Source of the DNA: Amycolatopsis nalaikhensis
Lineage (GTDB): Bacteria; Actinomycetota; Actinomycetes; Mycobacteriales; Pseudonocardiaceae
DNA: 64,000 bases
Assembly: GCF_030264295.1 (NCBI RefSeq)
Contig: NZ_CP127173.1
Coordinates: 2,797,501-2,861,500, forward strand
Reading direction: 5' to 3'
Numbering within the stretch: position 1 is the stretch's first letter; each line of letters begins with the position of its first letter. The notes beneath the pieces were generated by a model. That model worked only from the letters and a program-made list of their open reading frames with translations, was not told where the DNA came from and did not search any database. Both the position numbers and the translations under genes were made by a program. Below are positions 1 through 8,418 of the stretch, piece after piece.

Positions 1-62
1 ACTTCTCCGCGACCCAGGTCACCCAGTTCGTCGCACTGGCGGTCCCCTCCGAACGGCTTTGA
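1..62 (+). CDS. 3' end of an unidentified protein gene (partial)
   Basis: A reading frame open from the window edge (first full codon at 3) ends with TGA at 60-62. About 19 codons are visible and the translation ends ...ALAVPSERL. The third codon position is mostly G or C, unlike the other two frames, which is the main argument that it is coding. There is too little sequence to name a family. It lies in the same direction as leuS. Confidence 0.4.
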   Translation, partial: FSATQVTQFVALAVPSERL

Positions 63-71
63 CCAGCAAGT

Positions 72-77
72 TACGAT
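72..77 (+). promoter_or_regulatory. -10 hexamer of the leuS leader transcript
   Basis: TACGAT fits the actinobacterial TAnnnT -10 pattern. It is followed by a 6-nt spacer and the GTG of the leader peptide at 84, the arrangement of a leaderless transcript. No good -35 is visible at the usual distance, which is common in these genomes. Confidence 0.45.
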
Positions 78-83
78 GAAGGT

Positions 84-122
84 GTGAACACGGCTCGGCT
101 GCTCCTTAGCCTGCCGCGCTGA
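84..122 (+). CDS. Leucine-rich leader peptide of leuS
   Basis: A 12-codon frame starting with GTG encodes MNTARLLLSLPR and a TGA stop. Four of the 12 codons are leucine (CTG, CTC, CTT, then CTG after one Ser), and CTT is rare in such a GC-rich genome. It sits about 90 nt upstream of leuS and just before an attenuator hairpin (146-177). The last codons (113-119) can also pair with 140-146, giving the alternative stem expected in ribosome-mediated attenuation. Starvation for charged tRNA-Leu would stall the ribosome here and favour readthrough into leuS. The peptide is read directly from the sequence; the mechanism is inferred from classical leu/trp attenuators. Confidence 0.7.
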   Translation: MNTARLLLSLPR

Positions 123-145
123 CCGGGCCCGCCCGGCCGGCGCGG

Positions 146-177
146 CGACCCCTCATGCCCTGGTGGCTGAGGGGTCG
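146..177 (+). terminator. Intrinsic attenuator hairpin in the leuS leader
   Basis: A perfect 10-bp inverted repeat, CGACCCCTCA (146-155) with TGAGGGGTCG (168-177), has a 12-nt loop that can add a short GCC/GGC pairing. It is followed by AGTTGTTT, a modest T-rich tail. It lies between the leucine leader peptide and the leuS start, where an attenuator is expected. Confidence 0.65.
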
Positions 178-215
178 AGTTGTTTCTGGAGCGGCTCGAC
201 ACGAAGGAAGACGGC

Positions 216-3056
216 ATGACTGAGGCGACCGGGACCGACGTCCCCGCGCACCGCTACACGGCGGCGCTGGCGGGTCAGATCGAGCAGCGCTGGCAGGACC
301 ACTGGGCCGACCAGGGCACCTTCCACGCGCCCAACCCCGTCGGGCCGCTCGCCGTCGAGGGGCAGCCGGTGCCCAGCGACAAGCTGTTCGTCCAGGACAT
401 GTTCCCGTACCCGTCGGGCTCCGGCCTGCACGTCGGGCATCCGCTGGGCTTCATCAGCACCGACGTCTTCGCCCGGTACCACCGGATGATCGGGCGCAAC
501 GTGCTGCACACGATGGGCTTCGACGCGTTCGGCCTGCCGGCCGAGCAGTACGCCGTCCAGACCGGGCAGCACCCGCGGAAGACGACCGAGGAGAACATCC
601 GGACCTACCTGCGCCAGATCCGGCGCCTGGGCCTGGGCCACGACGAACGCCGTCGCATCTCCACGATCGACCCCGAGTACTACCGCTGGACGCAGTGGAT
701 CTTCCTGCAGATCTTCAACAGCTGGTACGACACCGAGGCGGGCAAGGCGCGCCCGATCGCCGAGCTGGAAGCCGCCTTCGCCGACGGCTCGCGCGAGGTG
801 CCCGGCAACAAGGACTGGGCGGCCCTGAGCGCGGCCGAGCGGAAGAAGGTGATCGACGACCACCGGCTGGTGTACATCTCCGAAGCGCCGGTCAACTGGT
901 GCCCGGGTCTGGGCACGGTGCTGTCGAACGAAGAGGTCACCGCCGACGGCCGCAGCGAACGCGGCAACTTCCCCGTCTTCCGCCGCAACCTGCGGCAGTG
1001 GATGATGCGGATCACCGCGTACGCCGACCGGCTGGTCGACGACCTGGACCTGCTGGACTGGCCGGAGAAGGTCAAGTCCATGCAGCGGAACTGGATCGGC
1101 CGCTCGCACGGCGCCCGCGTCACCTTCAAGTCCGGCGACGACGGCATCGAGGTCTTCACGACCCGGCCGGACACCCTGTTCGGCGCCACCTACATGGTGC
1201 TGGCGCCGGAGCACCCGCTGGTCGACAAGCTGGTCACTTCGGCCTGGCCTGAGGACGTCGATTCCCGCTGGACCGGTGGCGCGGCGACGCCCGCCGAGGC
1301 CATCAAGGAGTACCGCGTCGCGGCGTCGCGGAAGTCCGAGCTGGACCGGCAGGAGAACAAGGAGAAGACCGGCGTCTTCACCGGTGCGTACGCGACGAAC
1401 CCGGTCAACGACAAGCAGATCCCGATCTTCGTCGCCGACTACGTGCTGATGGGCTACGGCACCGGCGCGATCATGGCCGTCCCCGGTCAGGACGTCCGCG
1501 ACTGGGAGTTCGCCGAGAAGTTCGGGCTGGAGATCATCCGGACCGTGCAGCCGTCCGAAGGCTTCGACGGCAAGGCGTACACGGGTGACGGCCCGGCGAT
1601 CAACTCGGGCTTCCTGGACGGCATGGACGTGGCCGAGGCCAAGAAGACGATCATCGACTGGCTGGCCGAGAAGGGCGCCGGGACCGGGACCGTCCAGTAC
1701 AAGCTGCGCGACTGGCTGTTCTCGCGCCAGCGTTACTGGGGCGAGCCGTTCCCGGTGGTCTACGACGAGAACGGTGAAGTGCATGCCGTCCCCGAGTCGA
1801 TGCTGCCGATCGAGCTGCCCGAGGTCGCCGACTACTCGCCGGTGACGTTCGACCCGGAGGACCGCGACTCGACGCCGTCGTCGCCGCTGGCGCGTGCGAC
1901 GGACTGGGTCGAGGTCGAGCTGGACCTGGGTGACGGCCCGAAGAAGTACCGCCGCGACATCAACACGATGCCGAACTGGGCGGGTTCCTGCTGGTACCAG
2001 CTGCGCTACCTGGACCCGACCAACTCGGAGACGTTCTGCGCGCCGGAGAACGAGCAGTACTGGATGGGCCCGCGGCACGCCGAGCACGGCGTGGACGACA
2101 CCGGCGGCGTCGACCTGTACGTCGGCGGCGTCGAGCACGCGGTGCTGCACCTGCTGTACTCGCGGTTCTGGCACAAGGTGCTGTTCGACCTGGGGCACGT
2201 GACGTCCAAGGAGCCGTACCGGAAGCTGTTCAACCAGGGCTACATCGAGGCGTACGCGTACACGGACTCGCGCGGCGTCTACGTCCCGGCCGAGCAGGTC
2301 GAGGAGCGCGACGGCAAGTACTTCTACAACGGTGAGGAAGTCACCCAGGAGTACGGCAAGATGGGCAAGAGCCTGAAGAACGTCGTGACGCCGGACGAGA
2401 TGGCCGAGAACTACGGCGCCGACACGTTCCGGTTCTACGAGATGGCGATGGGCCCGCTGGCCATGTCGCGCCCGTGGGCGACCAAGGACGTCGTGGGCGC
2501 GCACCGGTTCCTGCAGCGGCTGTGGCGCCTGGTCGTCGACGAGAACACCGGCGAGCTGCGAGTGTCCACTGAGGACGCTTCCGAGGCGGACCGCAAGGTG
2601 CTGCACAAGACCATCGCGGGCGTCCGCGAGGACTACGCGGAGATGCGGTTCAACACGGCGGGCGCGAAGCTGATCGAGCTGAACAACCACCTCACGAAGG
2701 TGTACGGCGCGGCCGCGTCGACGCCGCGTGAGCTGGCCGAGCCGCTGGTGCTGATGCTGGCGCCGCTGGCCCCGCACATGGCCGAGGAGCTGTGGCACCG
2801 GATGGGCCACGCGGACTCGCTGGTGCAGGGCCCGTTCCCGGTGGTGGACGAGAAGTACCTGGTGGAGGACTCGGTCGAGTACCCGATCCAGGTCAACGGC
2901 AAGGTCCGCTCCCGGGTGACGGTCGCGGCGTCGGCGTCGTCGGACGAGGTCCAGGCGGCGGCGCTGGCGGACGAGAAGGTCGCGGCGATGGTCGGCGGCG
3001 GCGCACCGCGCAAGGTGATCGTGGTCCCGGGCCGGCTGGTCAACATCGTCCTGTAG
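216..3056 (+). CDS. leuS: Leucyl-tRNA synthetase
   Basis: Cytoplasmic class I aminoacyl-tRNA synthetase that charges tRNA-Leu with leucine. The protein has 946 residues, the usual size for actinobacteria. The HIGH-type signature reads HVGH at about residues 72-75, and the KMSKS loop is KMGKS at about 715-719. The central insert corresponds to the CP1 editing domain, and the C-terminal anticodon-binding region ends in the usual VNGKVRSRV segment. The ATG at 216 is chosen over the in-frame TTG at 180 because GAAGGAAG lies just upstream of it and the TTG falls at the foot of the attenuator hairpin. Expression is probably controlled by the leader peptide and attenuator at 84-177. Confidence 0.97.
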   Translation: MTEATGTDVPAHRYTAALAGQIEQRWQDHWADQGTFHAPNPVGPLAVEGQPVPSDKLFVQDMFPYPSGSGLHVGHPLGFISTDVFARYHRMIGRNVLHTMGFDAFGLPAEQYAVQTGQHPRKTTEENIRTYLRQIRRLGLGHDERRRISTIDPEYYRWTQWIFLQIFNSWYDTEAGKARPIAELEAAFADGSREVPGNKDWAALSAAERKKVIDDHRLVYISEAPVNWCPGLGTVLSNEEVTADGRSERGNFPVFRRNLRQWMMRITAYADRLVDDLDLLDWPEKVKSMQRNWIGRSHGARVTFKSGDDGIEVFTTRPDTLFGATYMVLAPEHPLVDKLVTSAWPEDVDSRWTGGAATPAEAIKEYRVAASRKSELDRQENKEKTGVFTGAYATNPVNDKQIPIFVADYVLMGYGTGAIMAVPGQDVRDWEFAEKFGLEIIRTVQPSEGFDGKAYTGDGPAINSGFLDGMDVAEAKKTIIDWLAEKGAGTGTVQYKLRDWLFSRQRYWGEPFPVVYDENGEVHAVPESMLPIELPEVADYSPVTFDPEDRDSTPSSPLARATDWVEVELDLGDGPKKYRRDINTMPNWAGSCWYQLRYLDPTNSETFCAPENEQYWMGPRHAEHGVDDTGGVDLYVGGVEHAVLHLLYSRFWHKVLFDLGHVTSKEPYRKLFNQGYIEAYAYTDSRGVYVPAEQVEERDGKYFYNGEEVTQEYGKMGKSLKNVVTPDEMAENYGADTFRFYEMAMGPLAMSRPWATKDVVGAHRFLQRLWRLVVDENTGELRVSTEDASEADRKVLHKTIAGVREDYAEMRFNTAGAKLIELNNHLTKVYGAAASTPRELAEPLVLMLAPLAPHMAEELWHRMGHADSLVQGPFPVVDEKYLVEDSVEYPIQVNGKVRSRVTVAASASSDEVQAAALADEKVAAMVGGGAPRKVIVVPGRLVNIVL

Positions 3057-3083
3057 CGCGCTGTCGGAAAGCCGCCGGTGATT

Positions 3084-3146
3084 CCCCGGTTCTCCCGATT
3101 TGATTGAGCGGTCAACGAAAACCGCTCGATCGAAGGAGAACCGGGG
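3084..3146 (+). promoter_or_regulatory. Long stem-loop that buries the SDR ribosome binding site
   Basis: Outer arms 3084-3095 and 3135-3146 are perfectly complementary over 12 bp (CCCCGGTTCTCC with GGAGAACCGGGG). Inner arms 3099-3112 and 3121-3134 add 14 more pairs with two G-U wobbles, around an 8-nt loop (3113-3120) and one 3-nt bulge. The right arm contains the AAGGAG Shine-Dalgarno sequence and ends directly at the ATG at 3147. The RNA stem would therefore hide the ribosome binding site. As DNA, the inner GAGCGGT/ACCGCTC palindrome could also be an operator. Confidence 0.65.
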
Positions 3147-3884
3147 ATGACCCTCGACGGCAAGGTGGCACTGGTGACGGGCGGCAGCCGCGGAATCGGC
3201 GCGGCCACGGCACTGCGGCTCGCCGAGGACGGCGCGGACGTCGCGCTGACGTACGTGAACAACGCCGCGCGGGCGGCCGAGGTGGTCGACAAGATCAAGG
3301 GCCTCGGCCGCCGCGCGCTGGCGATCCAGGCGGATTCGGCGGACGCAGCCGCGGTCTCGGCCGCCGTTTCGGCAGCGGTGGCGGAGTTCGGCCGGCTCGA
3401 CGTGCTGGTGAACAACGCGGGCGTCGGCTTCGTGGGCGCGTTCGACGAAACTTCGTTGGAAGACGTCGACCGAGTGCTGGCGGTGAACGTCCGAGGCGTG
3501 TTCGCGACAACGCAAGCCGCGGCGGGGGTGTTGGCCGACGGCGGCCGAGTGATCACGATCGGCAGCTGCGTGACGGACCGAGTCCCGGGCCCGGGCATGG
3601 CGCTGTACGCGACGAGCAAGGGGGCGATGGTCGGCCTGACGAAGGCGCTGGCGCGCGAGCTGGGACCGCGCGGCATCACGGTCAACCTGGTCCACCCGGG
3701 CCCGACGGACACGGACATGAACCCGGCGGACGGCCCGTACGCGGCGGACCAGGCGGCGCTGACAGCGTTCGACCGCTACGGGAGGCCGTCCGAGGTGGCG
3801 TCGGCGGTGTCGTACCTGGCATCACCGGGCGCCGAGTACGTGACGGCGGCGGTGCTGTCGGTGGACGGCGGGCACGCGGCCTAG
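3147..3884 (+). CDS. Short-chain dehydrogenase/reductase (SDR)
   Basis: Classical SDR of 245 residues, an NAD(P)-dependent oxidoreductase with a Rossmann fold. The cofactor motif TGGSRGIG is at residues 11-18, the NNAG motif near 90, and the catalytic YxxxK is Y154/K158. The C-terminus ends in the typical VDGG segment. The substrate cannot be told from the sequence. The ATG at 3147 is preceded by AAGGAG inside a long hairpin, which suggests tight translational control. The gene is convergent with a TetR regulator, and the two stop codons share the CTAG at 3881-3884. Confidence 0.9.
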   Translation: MTLDGKVALVTGGSRGIGAATALRLAEDGADVALTYVNNAARAAEVVDKIKGLGRRALAIQADSADAAAVSAAVSAAVAEFGRLDVLVNNAGVGFVGAFDETSLEDVDRVLAVNVRGVFATTQAAAGVLADGGRVITIGSCVTDRVPGPGMALYATSKGAMVGLTKALARELGPRGITVNLVHPGPTDTDMNPADGPYAADQAALTAFDRYGRPSEVASAVSYLASPGAEYVTAAVLSVDGGHAA

Positions 3885-4618
3885 CTGCGGTCGAGCCCGA
3901 TTTCCCGAGCCAGGTCGATGAGCATGGCCTCGAAGAGGACGTCGGGCTTGGACATCGGGATGGGGTAGTTGCCGAAGACCTCGAGCGTGACGTGCCCGTA
4001 GAGCCGGGCCCAGAACTGGATCATCAGGTACGTCACGCCGAGGTCGATCTTCTCGACGGGAACGTCTTGCTCCGACTCAGCAAGCACCGTGACCAGCGAC
4101 TCTTGGAAGGTCTTCAAGTCGTCCCGCAGCTCATCGGGCACACGGCTGGCGGAGGGCAAGACGATGTCGGTCCGGGCAAGCACCCGCCCAGCGGCGGCCA
4201 GGAAGATCCGCCCGAAGGGTTCATCAACCCGGCTCAGCGCACTCCCCGCCGTCGAGCCCACGCCCCCGGTCGGGGAGGCGAAGACGAGCGTGAATTCCTT
4301 CGTGTGGGTGAGCGCCCACCGCCGGAAGCCCTTGCAGATGGCGAAGAGCTGCAGCATCCCGTCATCAGGCAGATCGGCGATGTCCTCGGCGAGCTCATCG
4401 GCCAGATCGGCACAGACATCCAGCCGCAGGTTCTCGACGAGATCGTCCCGCGACTCGTAGTACCGGTAGAGAGCGGGCGCGGTGATCCCCAGCTCCCGAG
4501 CGATGGCACGCAGGGTGACCGCCTCGGGCCCCTGCTCGACGAGCAGCTTCCGGGCGGTCCGCCGGATGTCCTGTTCGGTAGCCGCACGCGCGCGACCCCT
4601 CCGCGTGGGGTGGCTCAT
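3881..4618 (-). CDS. TetR/AcrR family transcriptional regulator
   Basis: Cytoplasmic regulator of 245 residues. The N-terminal helix-turn-helix covers about residues 12-60, with the family pattern TLRAIARELGITAPALYRYY. The remainder is a helical ligand-binding and dimerisation domain, probably of the TetR C-terminal type with a WHG-like region. Its stop codon overlaps that of the convergent SDR gene through CTAG. It may control that gene, but no shared operator is proven. The ligand is unknown. Confidence 0.9.
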   Translation of the reverse strand: MSHPTRRGRARAATEQDIRRTARKLLVEQGPEAVTLRAIARELGITAPALYRYYESRDDLVENLRLDVCADLADELAEDIADLPDDGMLQLFAICKGFRRWALTHTKEFTLVFASPTGGVGSTAGSALSRVDEPFGRIFLAAAGRVLARTDIVLPSASRVPDELRDDLKTFQESLVTVLAESEQDVPVEKIDLGVTYLMIQFWARLYGHVTLEVFGNYPIPMSKPDVLFEAMLIDLAREIGLDRS

Positions 4619-4690
4619 CCGAACAGTCTAGGTGCTTACTACGACAAATCTTGCATTAACGCGATCTCCGCCGTAACGAAAAGGTGCAGC

Positions 4691-5302
4691 TCAGGCCCGC
4701 GCCTTGAGGTTCGTCAACACGGTGTCGGCCACGCCCCGCCCGAGCTGGCAGGCGTCCTTACCCGAATCACTGCCCAGGACCAAAGAGATCGAATAGGCCA
4801 AGTCGTCCGCTACGCCGACGACGATCACGCAGCTGCGTTGGCCACTGGCACCCACGTCGACATAGCCGACGGCCGGGTAACCCTGGACCGGCGACAGGTC
4901 GTCGACCCAGCGGCTGGCCTTCGGCTTTTCGACCCGGTAGGTGAGGCTGAGCCCTTGCCTGGTCTTCGTCTCGTAAGCGACCAGGATTCCGGCGCCGCTT
5001 CCCGAGGTGCTGGCCCAGTCGCACATCGGACCCAGTTCAGAGTCCTTGGGTTTGGCGGCGCCGGGTTGTCCGAGGTAGTCCGTCAGCTGCTCCTCGGTCA
5101 GCGCCGAATCGCACGGACTCCCCTCCAGCACCTTCGCCGGCAGAGGGTTGTCCACCTTCGGCGCGCCACTGTTCGGCAGTTCCGCACTGCTCGACGGAGC
5201 GGGGGTGGCCGTCCCGGGAGTCTGGCGTTCACCTGTGCAGGAAGCCAGCACCGCCATCCCGGTGATCGCGGCGGCCGTCGTGGCGAAAATCCGTCGGATC
5301 AT
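4691..5302 (-). CDS. DUF3558-type lipoprotein
   Basis: Secreted lipoprotein of 203 residues. It has a positively charged N-terminus (MIRR), a hydrophobic segment and the lipobox VLASC with the lipidated cysteine at 22, followed by a Thr/Ser/Pro linker. The folded domain has conserved cysteines and the C-terminal pattern CQLGRGVADTVL, typical of the DUF3558 family found in Pseudonocardiaceae and mycobacteria. Its ATG overlaps the stop of the upstream gene (ATGA, 5299-5302), so it is the last member of a translationally coupled type VII secretion cassette. A paralogue occurs at 31935. Its role is unknown, perhaps as a cell-surface partner of secreted PPE-like proteins. Confidence 0.85.
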   Translation of the reverse strand: MIRRIFATTAAAITGMAVLASCTGERQTPGTATPAPSSSAELPNSGAPKVDNPLPAKVLEGSPCDSALTEEQLTDYLGQPGAAKPKDSELGPMCDWASTSGSGAGILVAYETKTRQGLSLTYRVEKPKASRWVDDLSPVQGYPAVGYVDVGASGQRSCVIVVGVADDLAYSISLVLGSDSGKDACQLGRGVADTVLTNLKARA

Positions 5303-5709
5303 TCCAGCGACCCCTTGATCTTCTTCGTCGAATCCGCGGCCTGGTGATCTGCCGCCTCCGTGATGCCGAGTGCTTGCCTCATCCGGCGAGTCAGCTCCGT
5401 GTAGTAATCGAGTTGGTACTGCAGATGGCCTTGGTAATAGCGACCAGTCTCGTTGATGCCGTTCGGACCGTTCACCGCCGCTTGGCTGACCGGCTCTTCC
5501 GCCGGCGGATTCGCCCGGCTGAGGATGTCGGCTTCACGAATCTGCTCGCTGACGGTGTTGAGCTGGTCCTCGGCCTTCTTGAGCATCGCCCGCATCTCCG
5601 AGCTGCTCATCGCGAATCCCTGCCCACCGGCGGGCCGCGACGCCCCACTAGGCATATCGGTCGCCCAGAAGCCGACGCCGCTGAAGATCGCGCTTCCTGG
5701 ATCCGTCAT
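5299..5709 (-). CDS. Small helical protein, probable type VII secretion target
   Basis: Protein of 136 residues without signal peptide or membrane segment. The middle and C-terminal parts look like two helices, with heptad-like spacing in the LKKAEDQLNTVSEQIREAD and YYTELTRRMRQALG regions. That is the shape of WXG100/EspC-type T7SS substrates, although no clear WxG motif is present. The ATG at 5709 is chosen because GGGGGAGGG lies just upstream and because it forms a 4-nt ATGA overlap with the stop of the EspG-like gene. The longer in-frame extension upstream has no coding character. Confidence 0.65.
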   Translation of the reverse strand: MTDPGSAIFSGVGFWATDMPSGASRPAGGQGFAMSSSEMRAMLKKAEDQLNTVSEQIREADILSRANPPAEEPVSQAAVNGPNGINETGRYYQGHLQYQLDYYTELTRRMRQALGITEAADHQAADSTKKIKGSLE

Positions 5710-6449
5710 CGCCCTCCCCCTAACCCGTTCAGGGTCGCGTACAGCACGTCGGTCAGCGCACCCCGGGTCCCCGGTTGGAAGCTGACCATCCGCTCCCGCC
5801 CCGGAAACACATACGTCAGCACCCGCCCGGTTCCGGCGACGTCCACCGCGGTGATCGGCGCGCTGCGCACCCCGCGATTCACGGCGTAGCACTGGTGCAG
5901 CCCGGTCCGCCGAGCCGCCATCAACTGTCGCGCCCAGGGCAGCGGGTCACGTCCCCGGTCGACAGTCGGGTCGTCGAGGTCGTAGGAATCCTCCACCGCC
6001 CGGCCCGAGAACCGCGCCTCCGGGATCGACACCGCCTCGATCCGGGCCGGCGGCACCGGCGGCAGCACGTCCACCAGGGACTCCGCGAGCCGCGACGGCT
6101 CCACGACGTCGATCCGGACCGTGTCGTCCTTCCGGATCAGGCGAAACGCCTCCGGGCCGGTCGCGGAGATCAGCACCGTGCCCGACTCGTCCGCGTCGAT
6201 GTCGCCCAGCCACGCCGTGAACTGGTGGGCGCCCTTCGCCAGGACGCGCAGGACGTCGCGGAACTCGCGCGTCAACGTGCCGCCCGCCGCGAGCCGGAGC
6301 GAGGTGAGGACGTCGAGGACCTTCTCTTCGAGCCGCTTGCGGGTCTCGTCGCCGAGCCAGAGGTTGTCCGCGCCGAGGACCGCCGGCGGCGGGCCGTGCC
6401 GTTCCCACTCCCACGCGGTGAGCAACGCGGCCTTGGGCAGGAAGATCAC
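5706..6449 (-). CDS. EspG-family type VII secretion chaperone
   Basis: Cytoplasmic protein of 247 residues resembling the ESX secretion-associated EspG family, which binds PE/PPE-type substrates and keeps them soluble for export. Supporting features are the size, the N-terminal LLTAWEWERHG region, central beta-strand segments such as RIDVVEPSRLAESLV, and the Gly-rich C-terminus after GALTDVLYATL. The GTG at 6449 overlaps the TGA of the upstream PPE-like gene (GTGA), and its own stop overlaps the next ATG. It is therefore coupled to its probable client. A second EspG-like gene lies at 29694. Confidence 0.8.
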   Translation of the reverse strand: MIFLPKAALLTAWEWERHGPPPAVLGADNLWLGDETRKRLEEKVLDVLTSLRLAAGGTLTREFRDVLRVLAKGAHQFTAWLGDIDADESGTVLISATGPEAFRLIRKDDTVRIDVVEPSRLAESLVDVLPPVPPARIEAVSIPEARFSGRAVEDSYDLDDPTVDRGRDPLPWARQLMAARRTGLHQCYAVNRGVRSAPITAVDVAGTGRVLTYVFPGRERMVSFQPGTRGALTDVLYATLNGLGGGR

Positions 6450-7828
6450 AGCCCGATCACCGGCGGCACCGTCCGCTCGTCGGTCCCGCCGAAGATGCTC
6501 TCCGGGTCCGCTTCCATCAGGTACGACGCGCGCTGGTGCTCCGCGTCCTCCTCGCCCTTGCCGCCCTTGGCGCCGTGGCCCATGCCGCCCATCCCCGGTG
6601 ACCCCGGCTTGCCCGCCGCGCCGCCGCGAGCACCGCCGGCCACGCCGGGACGTCCTTCGCCCGGAACCCCGGCTCCGGTGGCCGCGCCCGGGCCGCGGGC
6701 GCCCGCGCCCGAGCCGCCGCCCGCGCCGGTGCCCGCACCCGACGACGAACCGGGTCCGAAGCCGCCGCCACCGGGGCCGAACCCCGGTCCGAAGCCGGGG
6801 CCGAACCCACCTCCGGGACCCGAGCCGGGACCGAACCCGGTGCCCGGTCCCGTCCCTGGCGGCTGGTAACCCGGCGGGAACTGCGTCGACGGCGGCACGT
6901 AGCCCTGCGCGCGGACGCTGTCGTCCGATCCCGGCGGGTACGTGGTCGAGCCCGGCGGAACGACCTGGCCGGGAGGCGGCGGCTGCTGCCCGCCCGGCGG
7001 GTGGACCGACGGCGGCGGCTGGACCTGCCCGCCGATCGCCCGGTCGTCGTCTCCTCCGGTCGTCCTCCTCCTGGGCGACGGTGGGTCGACGGGCTTCTTC
7101 GGGTCCTGCACCGTGAAGTCGCCGCCGGTGTACTCGCGAAGCTGGCCGTAGTCGATGGTGCGGGCCGCGGTGTTCGAAGTCGACTGCTGCGAATACGCGT
7201 TGTACCGCTCGACGTTCTCCTGGGCCTTCTGGTTGTACTGGTTGATCTGGTCTTCGGTGTCGGTGTCCCACGGCGTCGCGACGTCCCAGGCGCTGCGCGT
7301 CGGCGGCTGGTCGGTGACGTCCGGGTGCAGCGAGTTCTTCATCTGGTGGAACTGGTCGATCTGCGTCTGGGCCAGCGTCGAGTTGCGGTCCAGCGTCGTG
7401 GACGCCGAGGCCGCCGACGCCGTCAACGGCTGGAGCCGCTCGCGGGCCGCGTCCGACGCGCCGCCGGTCCACGCGGATTCGAGCCCGGCCGTCAGCTCAC
7501 GCGTGCCCTGCTCGAGCTGGCGCTGGTAAGCCGACTGATCGACACCCGCCTGGTGCACCTTCTGCAGCGACCCCGTGCCGGGTCCGCTCATCACCGCCTG
7601 GACCAGCTGGCCGGGTGACAACCCGGCGGTCTGCGGGTTCGCCGCACCGCTGCCGGTCTGCGAGCCGACGTAGGCCCCCGCGACCGCACCGGGCAGCCCG
7701 CCCGCGAGCAGGCCGATACCCGCGCCGCTCAGGACCTTGCCGAGCCCCTCACCACCCGACTGGACCGCGTGCGCGATCTCCGACCCGACGTGCTTGGCCG
7801 CGTCGAGCATGTCGCCGAACAACCCCAC
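6446..7828 (-). CDS. PPE-like type VII secretion substrate with Gly/Pro-rich tail
   Basis: Protein of 460 residues. The N-terminal 230 residues are helical with a WTGG motif near 119-122, comparable to PPE or WXG-type T7SS substrates. Residues of about 235-420 are a low-complexity Pro/Gly region with GFGPG repeats, and a short conserved C-terminus ends in VPPVIGL. The GTG at 7828 is supported by GAGGGGAG upstream. It is the first gene of an operon in which each junction overlaps by 4 nt: PPE-like, EspG-like, small target, lipoprotein. Its paralogue at 30579 shares the WTGG helix pair, the TPW.TDT region and the PPVIGE ending. No secretion ATPase is present in the window. Confidence 0.75.
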   Translation of the reverse strand: MGLFGDMLDAAKHVGSEIAHAVQSGGEGLGKVLSGAGIGLLAGGLPGAVAGAYVGSQTGSGAANPQTAGLSPGQLVQAVMSGPGTGSLQKVHQAGVDQSAYQRQLEQGTRELTAGLESAWTGGASDAARERLQPLTASAASASTTLDRNSTLAQTQIDQFHQMKNSLHPDVTDQPPTRSAWDVATPWDTDTEDQINQYNQKAQENVERYNAYSQQSTSNTAARTIDYGQLREYTGGDFTVQDPKKPVDPPSPRRRTTGGDDDRAIGGQVQPPPSVHPPGGQQPPPPGQVVPPGSTTYPPGSDDSVRAQGYVPPSTQFPPGYQPPGTGPGTGFGPGSGPGGGFGPGFGPGFGPGGGGFGPGSSSGAGTGAGGGSGAGARGPGAATGAGVPGEGRPGVAGGARGGAAGKPGSPGMGGMGHGAKGGKGEEDAEHQRASYLMEADPESIFGGTDERTVPPVIGL

Positions 7829-7889
7829 CGAACCCGCGCTCCCCTCGCGTTCGATCTCCCCTCGTGCGTCACGGACAATACCCCACCGG

Positions 7890-8270
7890 TTACCGCCCGT
7901 GCGAAGAATTGACCAGGTCAGACGTTCGCACCTGCCACCGGGTCAGCGGCCGCAGCACCCACATGGCCATCACGGCCATGCCGAGGGCCACGAAGAAGTG
8001 CACGACCCACGCGCCGAGCAGCGAAGGCCCGCCCCATGAACCGGCGGCACCGGCTTCGGTCCAGAAGAACCCGAACGTCGCGATCCGCGCCACGAGGTAC
8101 CAGACCAGCAAGGCGACCGGGAAAGCCGCGACCGCGGCCGGGAAGCCGCCCGGTTTCGCTTCGGCGCCCAGCCACCGCCGCGCCAGCCGGGTCCGCGCCT
8201 TCGGACCGGCCAAGTACGCGGGCAGTGCGAGCGCGGCGTGGATCGTCCGCTTCCAGTCGGAGATGTTCAT
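7890..8270 (-). CDS. Small membrane protein with two transmembrane segments
   Basis: Protein of 126 residues with two predicted transmembrane helices, around residues 49-65 (AAVAAFPVALLVWYLVA) and 88-108 (GAWVVHFFVALGMAVMAMW), and a basic N-terminal cytoplasmic part. I do not recognise a family. The ATG at 8270 gives the compact protein; the upstream in-frame extension overlaps the divergent YbaB-like gene and looks non-coding. It stands alone between two divergent type VII cassettes. Confidence 0.65.
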   Translation of the reverse strand: MNISDWKRTIHAALALPAYLAGPKARTRLARRWLGAEAKPGGFPAAVAAFPVALLVWYLVARIATFGFFWTEAGAAGSWGGPSLLGAWVVHFFVALGMAVMAMWVLRPLTRWQVRTSDLVNSSHGR

Positions 8271-8418
8271 GGAAAGTGACGCTACGAGCCACTGACCAGC
8301 GCGAACACCAGGTTGGCCGCCCGGACGGGTGGGGAAAACCGGAACGCGCCGAAACTGTCGGACCGGTGTGCCACACTCGGTCGCCGTACGGCTACTGACG
8401 TGAACAGGGGAGGTTCGC

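Noticed and set aside
84..215. T-box riboswitch before leuS
   Set aside because: No T-box bulge sequence or specifier stem is visible; the Leu-rich leader frame explains the region better.
153..3695. Long open frame of 1180 codons on the minus strand opposite leuS
   Set aside because: Arg/Val/His-rich nonsense typical of antisense frames in GC-rich DNA; leuS and the SDR gene on the other strand are unmistakable.
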